From NCBI GenBank assembly GCA_003505715.1, contig DNXU01000119.1, positions 31,544 to 42,667 of the forward strand: a stretch of 11,124 bases of DNA, given 5' to 3'. The notes below the pieces were generated by a model that was not told where the DNA came from, searched no databases, and was given only the letters and a program-made list of their open reading frames with translations. The stretch comes from Cyanobacteria bacterium UBA8803 (GTDB lineage: Bacteria > Cyanobacteriota > Cyanobacteriia > Cyanobacteriales > Coleofasciculaceae). Of this stretch, positions 1-6,264 are shown piece by piece. A program made the position numbers and the translations under genes. The first letter of the stretch is position 1. Every line of letters begins with the position of its first letter.

Positions 1-2
1 AA

Positions 3-20
3 CCAACAACCAACAACCAA
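3..20. repeat. Heptanucleotide tandem repeat (CCAACAA), right end of an array
   Basis: Two full CCAACAA units plus the start of a third run from the left edge up to the permease start codon at 22. The same unit makes the longer array at 2571-2622. Short tandem heptanucleotide repeats of this kind are known from cyanobacterial intergenic regions. Here the array occupies the position where a ribosome binding site should be. How far it extends to the left cannot be seen. Confidence 0.85.
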
Positions 21-21
21 A

Positions 22-804
22 ATGAAAGGTATTTCCGTTACCCCTTGGGGAGTCTATTCCGTTTGGCACCGTCATGCCAGAGTTTATCAGAAAACTTGGC
101 TGGTTAATAGTTTACCCCCTCTTTCTGAACCTGTAATTTATTTAGTCGCTTTTGGATATGGTCTGACGCCTCTAGTAGGGGATGTGGTTTATAACAATCA
201 AACCGTCTCTTACTTGGAATTTATTGCTCCTGGAATGATGGCAGTTGGGATGTTGTTCCAGTCATTTTTTGAAGGAGCTTTCGGTAGTTTCATCCGTCTC
301 AGCTATCAAAAAACTTGGCAAGCTTTGCTAACCGCACCGTTGAGTTTTACAGAGGTGTTTCTGGGCGATTGGCTGTGGGCAGCAACTAAAGGGACTATGG
401 CAGGTTTGTTGACTGGACTCGTTGCTGTTGTCTGGGGACTCTACTCGGGTTGGCATTTACTGGTGTCCTTGCCTCTAATTGTCTTAGGAAGTTTGCTCTT
501 TGGGGTTCTGGGGTTATGTACGGCGGGAACAGTACGAGTTATCGATCAAATTAACGTGCCAGTTTTCTTATTTATCGTTCCCATGTTCACCCTTTGCGGC
601 ACTTACTTCCCTCGTGATACTTTGCCTCCCGTACTGGGTACTGTAGCAGCTGCATTGCCTTTATCATCTGTGATTGACCTTTTGCGCTGGCCTTTAGGTT
701 TACCCTGGTTCTGGTTTTTGCAGTTACTGTGGCTACTGCTGTGGATTAGTGTTTTTTCAGTACTAGCTTGGCGGCAGATTTATCCTCAGTTATTCCGGCA
801 ATAA
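22..804 (+). CDS. ABC-2 type transporter permease (NodJ/DrrB-like)
   Basis: This is an integral-membrane permease of an ABC exporter. It would work with a separate ATP-binding subunit, expected just upstream outside the window. The 260-residue length is normal for the NodJ-like ABC-2 family. The N-terminus has the short amphipathic start with W-x-R-H-A-R-V-Y, then a P-P-L-x-E-P-x-x-Y-L-x-A-F-G-x-G-L segment (about residues 31-49), both typical of this family. About six hydrophobic segments follow (roughly 33-50, 66-86, 105-138, 146-170, 178-200, 228-252). The middle carries the conserved region with the G-T-Y-F-P segment near residues 193-197. The ATG at 22 gives a full-length protein, but no Shine-Dalgarno is visible: the bases before it are CCAACAA repeat. 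The substrate cannot be deduced; drug, polysaccharide or lipid export are the usual roles. The family call is confident, the substrate unknown. Confidence 0.88.
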   Translation: MKGISVTPWGVYSVWHRHARVYQKTWLVNSLPPLSEPVIYLVAFGYGLTPLVGDVVYNNQTVSYLEFIAPGMMAVGMLFQSFFEGAFGSFIRLSYQKTWQALLTAPLSFTEVFLGDWLWAATKGTMAGLLTGLVAVVWGLYSGWHLLVSLPLIVLGSLLFGVLGLCTAGTVRVIDQINVPVFLFIVPMFTLCGTYFPRDTLPPVLGTVAAALPLSSVIDLLRWPLGLPWFWFLQLLWLLLWISVFSVLAWRQIYPQLFRQ

Positions 805-806
805 TA

Positions 807-823
807 GGGATGAGGGATGAGGG
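807..823. repeat. Short heptanucleotide repeat GGGATGA
   Basis: Two consecutive GGGATGA units (807-813, 814-820) followed by GGG lie 2 nt after the permease stop codon. The unit length is again seven, as in the CCAACAA arrays, but the sequence is unrelated. It fits a cyanobacterial STRR-like element in the 3' flank of the permease. The rest of the 805-964 gap holds a hairpin (see 921-949) and no convincing gene. Confidence 0.6.
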
Positions 824-920
824 TAGGTTTTATTTTAGGGGATTCTTGAGAGAAAGTAAGCTGCTATGAGCTTCGTATACCAAGACGCCTGAAAATTCTT
901 ATTGCTTCTGCCTGCGTTCG

Positions 921-949
921 GACTTCGGCGCAAGTTCACCGTCGAAGTC
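921..949. other. Imperfect inverted repeat (hairpin) between convergent genes
   Basis: GACTTCGGCG (921-930) can pair with CGTCGAAGTC (940-949) across a 9-nt loop. All ten positions pair if one G-U is allowed. It lies between the convergent permease and cobA-hemD genes, where a bidirectional terminator is expected, but no T-run follows the stem on either strand. The hairpin is flanked by direct copies of TCTGCC (907-912 and 948-953), so it may be a small inserted repeat element instead of a terminator. Confidence 0.5.
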
Positions 950-964
950 TGCCCTCTGCATTTT

Positions 965-2548
965 TCAATTCTCCATTTTCAAGGCTGTTACCCATTTCAC
1001 AACTGCCTGCGTTAACCCTTCTAATGTATATTCTTCTGCCTCTACATCAACTCGCCCGAAGAGTTGATGACAGGTTTTAGAAGTTTGGGGGCCGATAGAA
1101 GCGATGCCAATACCTTCTAGGAGGGAGTTGATGGAGGAGTCCCTATCTGTTTTTAAGGCTTGTTCTAAAAGTTGGTAAAAGTTTTGAACCGTTTTGGAAC
1201 TGGCAAAGGTAATAATATCTATATTTCGCTTTTGTAAAGCATTTAAGACTACAGGTGAGATTGCGGTAGGACAGCTAGACTGATAGGCAGCGACTTCAAC
1301 AACTCGCGCACTGCGATCGCTTAATTCTTTAACTAACACTTCCCTTCCACCCGTTTCTACCCGAGGAAACAGAACTTTTTTATCGCTCAGGGGTTCGGGA
1401 AAATGTTCGATGAGGGAGTCGGCGACAAAGTTGGGGGGAATAAAGTCGGGTTGTAAGCTATGCTGTTTGAGACTGGCAGCGGTTTTCTTGCCCACTACAG
1501 CGATTTTGACTCCAGCTAAGGCACGGGTATCCTTGCCTTGCACGAGTAATCTTTCAAAAAAGTAATCAACGCCGTTAGTGGAGGTCAGAATTAACCAATC
1601 AAAGTCGGCTAAATTAGCGATCGCATGATCTAAAGCATCCCAACTCGAAGGTGGAGTAATAACCAAAGTCGGCATTTCAATTACCTCGGCTCCTTCCTGT
1701 TGCAGGAGTTCCCTAAATTGACTGGACTGATCGGCGGAACGAGTCACTAAAACAGTTTTGCCTTTAAGAACTTGGGTTGCTAATTGACTTTGATTTGAAA
1801 CTTGCACCTGAAACTCCCTCTCTAACATGCCCAACGAAAGATAGTTCCGCAGCCCTACCACTTCACCCACCACAATTACCACAGGAGAGAGAGATACGCC
1901 AGCCGTTTGCTCTACTATATCCCCTAACGTGCCGATCCAAACCTGCTGCTGAGGGCGTCCGCAAGCGCGAATTACGGCAATGGCAGTTTGGGGCGATCGC
2001 CCGTAGCGCTGTAACTGATGCACGATGACCTCAAGATGACGCCCACCCATTAAGATTACTAGGGTATCGATCCTGGCTAGGGCATCCCAATCAAGTTCCT
2101 CTGGCTGATGTGCTGTGAGTATGGCAAAACAGCTACTCAGAACCGGATCTGTCAGGGGAATACCTGCTAATAAAGGTGCTGCCAAGGCTGAAGAAATCCC
2201 TGGCACGACTTCAAATAAACAACCAGCCGCGATCAAAGCCTGAATTTCTTCACTAGATCGACCAAAAATAAAAGGGTCACCACTTTTAAGCCGTACTACC
2301 TGTTTGCTCTGTTGGCATTGTTCTACCAGTAGCTGATTAATCTCAGCTTGTGGGGTTGACGGACTACCACCTCGTTTCCCGACATTAAACTTCTGGCAAT
2401 TGGTTGGTACTAAATGCAACAGTCGGTCATCCACCAAGGCATCATATACCAGCACCTCAGCTCGGCTCAGCAGCTGTTGTCCCCGTATCGTTAAATACTC
2501 AACATCTCCCGGCCCAGCACCAATAATATAGATTTTCCCCTGTAGCAT
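965..2548 (-). CDS. cobA-hemD: Bifunctional uroporphyrinogen-III C-methyltransferase / uroporphyrinogen-III synthase
   Basis: This is a two-domain cytosolic enzyme of tetrapyrrole synthesis. The C-terminal HemD part cyclises hydroxymethylbilane to uroporphyrinogen III. The N-terminal SUMT part uses SAM to methylate C2 and C7, giving precorrin-2 for siroheme and cobalamin. In the SUMT domain (about residues 4-245) I see the G-x-G-P-G-D motif at 10-15, the V-R-L-K-S-G-D-P-F-I-F-G-R segment near 86-98 and V-P-G-I-S-S-A-L-A-A-P near 116-126. The HemD domain (about 262-520) starts with K-T-V-L-V-T-R and shows L-T-S-T-N-G-V and F-A-S-S-K-T-V, both typical of the family. The 527-residue length fits a CobA-HemD fusion; the CysG-type dehydrogenase domain is absent. 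AGGA four bases before the ATG supports the start. The gene follows the TPR gene on the same strand after 74 nt, mostly CCAACAA repeat, so co-transcription is possible but unproven. Confidence 0.93.
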   Translation of the reverse strand: MLQGKIYIIGAGPGDVEYLTIRGQQLLSRAEVLVYDALVDDRLLHLVPTNCQKFNVGKRGGSPSTPQAEINQLLVEQCQQSKQVVRLKSGDPFIFGRSSEEIQALIAAGCLFEVVPGISSALAAPLLAGIPLTDPVLSSCFAILTAHQPEELDWDALARIDTLVILMGGRHLEVIVHQLQRYGRSPQTAIAVIRACGRPQQQVWIGTLGDIVEQTAGVSLSPVVIVVGEVVGLRNYLSLGMLEREFQVQVSNQSQLATQVLKGKTVLVTRSADQSSQFRELLQQEGAEVIEMPTLVITPPSSWDALDHAIANLADFDWLILTSTNGVDYFFERLLVQGKDTRALAGVKIAVVGKKTAASLKQHSLQPDFIPPNFVADSLIEHFPEPLSDKKVLFPRVETGGREVLVKELSDRSARVVEVAAYQSSCPTAISPVVLNALQKRNIDIITFASSKTVQNFYQLLEQALKTDRDSSINSLLEGIGIASIGPQTSKTCHQLFGRVDVEAEEYTLEGLTQAVVKWVTALKMEN

Positions 2549-2570
2549 TTCTTCCTAATCACACAAACAA

Positions 2571-2622
2571 CCAACAACCAACACCAACAACCAACAACCA
2601 ACAACCAACAACCAACAACCAA
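2571..2622. repeat. CCAACAA heptanucleotide tandem array
   Basis: Units lie at 2571-2577, 2578-2583 (a 6-nt copy missing one base), 2584-2590, 2591-2597, 2598-2604, 2605-2611 and 2612-2618, with a partial last unit running into the stop codon of the TPR gene (2623-2625). On the strand of the flanking genes the unit reads TTGTTGG. It is the same unit as at the left edge of the window. There are no spacers, so it is a microsatellite-like STRR and not a CRISPR. Copy number probably varies between strains. Confidence 0.95.
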
Positions 2623-3387
2623 CTAACCTAATTTACCCTGTTCTTTCAAAGTCTGCCTAATTCTAGATTGAGCTACTGTATCATTAGGATAATAGCGAAT
2701 CCCTTCCCGCCAGATAGCAAGTGCTGCATCGGGTTTACCCTGTTGAGTTAAGGCATCTCCCAAATACCAGTAAGCTTCCGGCTTTTTGATGTTGAGGCGG
2801 ATGGCCGCTTGATACTCCTTAGTTGCTTCGTCTACATTTCCTTGCGCCATTAAAATATTAGCTAAATTCAAGTGAAAGATCGCCTGTTCAGGATGGTCTT
2901 TTGCCAACTGTTGGTATGACGCGATCGCTTTTTCTAAAGAGCCATGTTTAGATAAAATTCTTCCTACTTGCCAAGGAACCTCAGTATTTTGGGGATGGCA
3001 GCGAATCAATTCCTGCAAAATTGTCATGGCTGCTTCTAAGTTACCTTGCTCGATTAACGCTTCTGCCAATCGGACATAGCCATCTACATTTTTAGGGGAG
3101 CTATCAATCAATTCCCGAAATACGTCGATGGCCTCATCCAGCTTACCTTGTGCCATTAACGCATTTCCCAGGAGCAAGCGTACCATATCATTACTCCGTT
3201 GTCGCTGCATTACTTGCCGAAATGCCGCTTCTGCACCTGGGTAGTCTTTTTGGCTGTAAAGAGTAGCCCCTTTTTGGAAAATGTTGGAGGTGGCGATCGC
3301 CTGCCAGATAAAAAAACTGACCGCAGCCAGACCGATAATGACTACAGCAGCAGCAATAACATTAAAGGGTTGAGGAGTTTCCAGCAT
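2623..3387 (-). CDS. Membrane-anchored tetratricopeptide repeat (TPR) protein
   Basis: The 254-residue protein has one N-terminal hydrophobic segment (about 8-30), which is probably a signal anchor, followed by a nearly continuous TPR array. The repeats have the expected 34-residue pitch: about 34-67, 68-101, 102-135, 136-169, 170-203 and 204-237, with a short capping helix after them. Small residues at the TPR positions (for example L-G-x-A-L-x-x-Q-G-x-x-x-x-A) recur in each. TPR arrays act as protein-binding scaffolds; no partner can be named. The ATG at 3387 is preceded by GGAG at an 8-nt distance, supporting the start. The gene is divergent from the channel gene, with about 130 nt between the two start codons, and lies upstream of cobA-hemD on the same strand. 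A role in tetrapyrrole metabolism would be a guess. Confidence 0.88.
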   Translation of the reverse strand: MLETPQPFNVIAAAVVIIGLAAVSFFIWQAIATSNIFQKGATLYSQKDYPGAEAAFRQVMQRQRSNDMVRLLLGNALMAQGKLDEAIDVFRELIDSSPKNVDGYVRLAEALIEQGNLEAAMTILQELIRCHPQNTEVPWQVGRILSKHGSLEKAIASYQQLAKDHPEQAIFHLNLANILMAQGNVDEATKEYQAAIRLNIKKPEAYWYLGDALTQQGKPDAALAIWREGIRYYPNDTVAQSRIRQTLKEQGKLG

Positions 3388-3480
3388 TCATTGCACTCCA
3401 GGAGTTATTACAGGATAGTTCTAGGGTGGGCATGGCTCACTTAACATTTAGCTCGTTCGCTTCAGGGATGAGCAATAATA

Positions 3481-3509
3481 TTGAGGGGCGATCTTTGTTA
3501 CACTATAAT
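3481..3509 (+). promoter_or_regulatory. Sigma70-type promoter of the channel gene
   Basis: A perfect TATAAT (3504-3509) lies 17 bp after TTGAGG (3481-3486), which matches the -35 consensus at the first three bases and loosely after. Transcription would start about 6-8 nt past the -10 box, at or next to the ATG at 3517. This argues that the in-frame TTG at 3481 is the -35 box and not a start codon, and that the mRNA is leaderless or almost so. Confidence 0.65.
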
Positions 3510-3516
3510 ATTAAAG

Positions 3517-5562
3517 ATGCCAAAGCCTGCAAATTCCCATCAGCTGGCTAACAACTCCCCGGTAAGACTCAACCGATTTTTAGTCTGTGGCTTGGGTAGT
3601 TTAGGACAGCAATGTGTTGTTGCCCTTAAGGAGTTTGGGGTTAGCATTGTTGCCATTGAAGAAGCGCTACCCCGGCATTGGGAGATTCCAAATTTACCAA
3701 ATTTATTAGAAGACCTGATCGTCGGAGACTGTCGTCAAGAGAGTCTTTTGGAACAGGCCAAAATTCGGCAATGTCGGGCTGTTCTTTTAGTCACCAGCAG
3801 CGAGCGCGTGAATATAGAAACAGCCTTTGCCGCACGGCTGTTGAATCCTCAAACTCGCTTGGCAATCCGCTCAGCTAAAGAAAATCTTAATGAACTGTTG
3901 AGCGAACATCTGGGCAATTTTGTTACCTTTGAGCCAACTCAACTGCCCGTCACCACCTTTGCTCTTGCGGCTTTAGCTAGCGAGACATTAGGCTTTTTCG
4001 ATTTGAACGGGCAGCCAATGCGAGTAGTGAAGCACCAAATCAAACCGGGCGATCGCTTTTACGGACGCCGCCTGCACGAACTGAACAGTCTAACACGCTT
4101 GGTTCTAAGTCACGCTGCCAAGTCATCTAAAGAACTGGCAAGTTTTCACCAATGGGAACCAGAAGTCCGCTTGCAGTGGGGAGACACTCTCGTTTATATT
4201 GAGGTGGCACAAAAATTTACGCATCGTGCCCAGCAACCAGATCGGACTATTCAAACCAATTGGCGGAAGTTTTGGCAGGAAATTGCTCAACTAATTGCCT
4301 GGGAAAATCTCCAGAAAAAACTATTTACCTTTTGGCAATCAAATTATCACCATCAAGTCCGGCACGTAGCATTCATCTGTGGCATCATCGTATTAATTTT
4401 GTTGCTGTGCGGAACTTGGTTATTTCAGTGGAATTATCCTGACATTACGCGACAAGATGCATTTTATGCAACAGCAATTTTGTTATTGGGAGGATACGGA
4501 GATTTATTTGGACAACTGCCCCTGAAGACTCCTATGCCGGGATGGTTGCAGCTGTTTAGCTTGGGGCTTACTCTCGTCGGTACGGCATTTGTAGGGGTGC
4601 TGTACGCCCTGTTAACCGAGAGCCTTTTAAGTGCTAGGTTTCAATTTTTGCAGCGGCGTCCACCCGTACCACAAAAAGATCATGTCGTGCTAATTGGATT
4701 AGACCGAGTCGGTCAGCAGGTGGCAGCTCGGTTGCAAGAATTCAAGCAGCCTGTAGTCGGGATTACTAGCACAGAACTCGATCCAAATATATTACCAGAC
4801 CTACCCGTCATTACCGATGACTTTGCTAGAGCTTTGGAGATGGCTAATCTCCCTACAGCTAAAAGCGTTCTAGTAGCTACTGATGATGAAATGGTGAATT
4901 TGGAAGTTGGGTTAATGGCTCATGCAGCTAATCCGACGGGGACTTTGGTAATTCGTACTTTTGAGGAAGGCTTGAGTAAAAAATTGGCTCAGTTGCTACC
5001 GGATGCCCAAGTCCTTTGTGCCTATGCTTTGGCTGCTGAAGCCTTTGCGGGGGCAGCGTTTGGTGAAAATATTGATAACTTGTTTCGCCTGAACAATCAG
5101 ACTATCCTAGTGACCGAATATACTATTGAGGCTGAGGATACTCTCCACGAGCTGTTATTGGCGGAGGTTACCTATGGCTACGGAGTAGTACCAATTCTCT
5201 ACCAGAAAGGGCAAGAAACTCCCCATTTGATGCCTTCTGAAGATACGCGACTGGCTGTAGGCGATCGCATGGTAGTTTTGGCAACGAGCAAGGGTCTACG
5301 GCGGGTTGAGGAGGGGGTTACTAGTATGATACCGAAATCCTGGCAAGTTGCGGTTGAGAAAGCCTTGACTCAGGAGGCTATTTTTGAAGGGGCGAATGCG
5401 ATCGCTCGAATTTCTAGCTGTGACCTTAGCACGGCTCGCTCCTTAATGCACAACTTACCGGGGATATTGCGAGTACCCCTTTACAAACACCAAGCACAAC
5501 GCCTGGTGCGTACCCTCAATAAAGCTCAGGTTAAAGCTCGTATTGTTCCAATTGAAAATTGA
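3517..5562 (+). CDS. K+ channel-like protein: RCK - 2TM/pore - RCK - C-terminal domain
   Basis: This 681-residue membrane protein combines ion-channel and TrkA/RCK (KTN) modules. It has an N-terminal NAD-binding RCK domain (about 20-140, G-L-G-S-L-G glycine motif near 24-29) and a TrkA-C-like segment (about 165-235). Next come a membrane helix (283-307), a pore loop with G-G-Y-G-D (325-329) and a second helix (343-371). The second RCK domain starts at 389 (G-L-D-R-V-G) and its TrkA-C part ends near 612. The last 60 residues (about 622-680) form a small alpha/beta-looking domain. The pore motif matches the T-V-G-Y-G-D filter only in G-Y-G-D. Known RCK channels are gated by nucleotides or ions such as Ca2+ or Na+; which applies here is unknown. 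The ATG at 3517 is preferred over the TTG at 3481 because that TTG lies in the -35 box. No Shine-Dalgarno precedes the ATG. It converges with the DUF1622 genes, 17 nt apart. Confidence 0.85.
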   Translation: MPKPANSHQLANNSPVRLNRFLVCGLGSLGQQCVVALKEFGVSIVAIEEALPRHWEIPNLPNLLEDLIVGDCRQESLLEQAKIRQCRAVLLVTSSERVNIETAFAARLLNPQTRLAIRSAKENLNELLSEHLGNFVTFEPTQLPVTTFALAALASETLGFFDLNGQPMRVVKHQIKPGDRFYGRRLHELNSLTRLVLSHAAKSSKELASFHQWEPEVRLQWGDTLVYIEVAQKFTHRAQQPDRTIQTNWRKFWQEIAQLIAWENLQKKLFTFWQSNYHHQVRHVAFICGIIVLILLLCGTWLFQWNYPDITRQDAFYATAILLLGGYGDLFGQLPLKTPMPGWLQLFSLGLTLVGTAFVGVLYALLTESLLSARFQFLQRRPPVPQKDHVVLIGLDRVGQQVAARLQEFKQPVVGITSTELDPNILPDLPVITDDFARALEMANLPTAKSVLVATDDEMVNLEVGLMAHAANPTGTLVIRTFEEGLSKKLAQLLPDAQVLCAYALAAEAFAGAAFGENIDNLFRLNNQTILVTEYTIEAEDTLHELLLAEVTYGYGVVPILYQKGQETPHLMPSEDTRLAVGDRMVVLATSKGLRRVEEGVTSMIPKSWQVAVEKALTQEAIFEGANAIARISSCDLSTARSLMHNLPGILRVPLYKHQAQRLVRTLNKAQVKARIVPIEN

Positions 5563-5579
5563 AAAATAGTTGGTAATCG

Positions 5580-5894
5580 CTAAGTCGTTTTCAGAATTTG
5601 ACTTCTCTCCCAAGCAAACACCTTCTTTAAGAAGGTACGGAGTGAGAAGATAACGCTAAAAACTAGAATTTGCCTCCAAGTTTGGAGTTCGATTGTCCTT
5701 AATAAGGTTGCCGCAACCGTAAAACTCAGACTGGTGAGTACTCCTTCTGCCACTAGCAGCCTTGCCCGATCTATATGACACCTGGGCATTAGAGCAAAAA
5801 GGGCAGCCAGGATATAACCAGCGATCGCTAAAGTACCAAATATCTGAATTACTGCTGCCCACAGAGAGAAACTAAAAAGATTCACGCTCGACAT
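5580..5894 (-). CDS. Small membrane protein, DUF1622-like (paralogue 2)
   Basis: The 104-residue protein has about three hydrophobic helices (roughly 8-36, 45-67, 74-90) and a basic C-terminus. It aligns by eye with the neighbouring 121-residue DUF1622 protein: both have a first helix rich in Ile/Ala/Gly, an Arg-x-x-L-x-x-E-x-x-L/M segment, a helix containing L-R-T/S-T/I, and a final helix with L-R-T-x-L. It overlaps the upstream gene by 23 nt, which suggests translational coupling and an operon starting at the GMC oxidoreductase. Function is unknown. It lacks the longer basic loop of its paralogue. DUF membership is my judgement from the alignment, less certain than for the neighbour. Confidence 0.72.
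   Translation of the reverse strand: MSSVNLFSFSLWAAVIQIFGTLAIAGYILAALFALMPRCHIDRARLLVAEGVLTSLSFTVAATLLRTIELQTWRQILVFSVIFSLRTFLKKVFAWERSQILKTT
5620..5636. repeat. Perfect inverted repeat inside the 3' end of the second DUF1622 gene
   Basis: ACCTTCTT and AAGAAGGT flank a single T, giving a 17-nt perfect inverted repeat that could form a 7-bp stem with a 3-nt loop. It is 58 nt beyond the stop of the convergent channel gene. It may help end transcription from that gene, but there is no T-run after it and it also encodes the L-K-K-V segment, so it may be chance. Confidence 0.35.
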
Positions 5895-6237
5895 AATGTT
5901 TTTTCATGGTTGCCTGCTCGATTTCTTGAGCTAGGAAGTAATTTAGGACTGTGCGCAACCCGACGATCGCTGCTAACTTGCCAATTTCATCCCAGGTGGG
6001 AGCAATGGTACTGCGAAGAATATCAGCAGCTAGGGCAAACTCTAGGGAAAGGGCAAGCCACATACCCAGCATTAGCCGAATCTCTTCTTTTGCCTCTTTC
6101 AACCTTTTACGGCGGACGAGGTAAAAGGCCAGAATTTTGACTACGGCTTCAAAGACACCAATACCGATAATGATGCCAGTAAAGATGTCAACGGCAGTGG
6201 CAAGCCAAGTTGTTAAATGGGTGACGAAAGCTTCCAT
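5872..6237 (-). CDS. DUF1622 family membrane protein (paralogue 1)
   Basis: The 121-residue protein has three predicted membrane helices (about 10-38, 56-76, 84-102). A basic cytosolic loop rich in Arg/Lys (about 42-51, R-R-K-R-L-K-E) lies between the first two. The M-L-G-M-W-L-A-L-x-L-E-F-x-L-A-A-D-I-L segment and the W-x-x-I-G-K-L-A-A-I-V-G-L-R-T-x-L-N-Y-F-L end are characteristic of DUF1622, a bacterial family with no assigned function. It starts 27 nt after the GMC oxidoreductase stop on the same strand and overlaps the next gene by 23 nt. The three genes therefore look like one transcription unit. The association with an oxidoreductase is an observation only. Confidence 0.85.
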   Translation of the reverse strand: MEAFVTHLTTWLATAVDIFTGIIIGIGVFEAVVKILAFYLVRRKRLKEAKEEIRLMLGMWLALSLEFALAADILRSTIAPTWDEIGKLAAIVGLRTVLNYFLAQEIEQATMKKHYVERESF

Positions 6238-6264
6238 AATGCCTCGTTGTTGGGCTAATCAAAT

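Noticed and set aside
2571..2622. CRISPR array
   Set aside because: The unit is only 7 nt and there are no spacers; it is a tandem heptanucleotide repeat.
3481..3516. TTG start for the channel gene
   Set aside because: The TTG falls in a well-spaced -35 box, and the extra 12 codons cross a perfect TATAAT; the ATG at 3517 is the more likely start.
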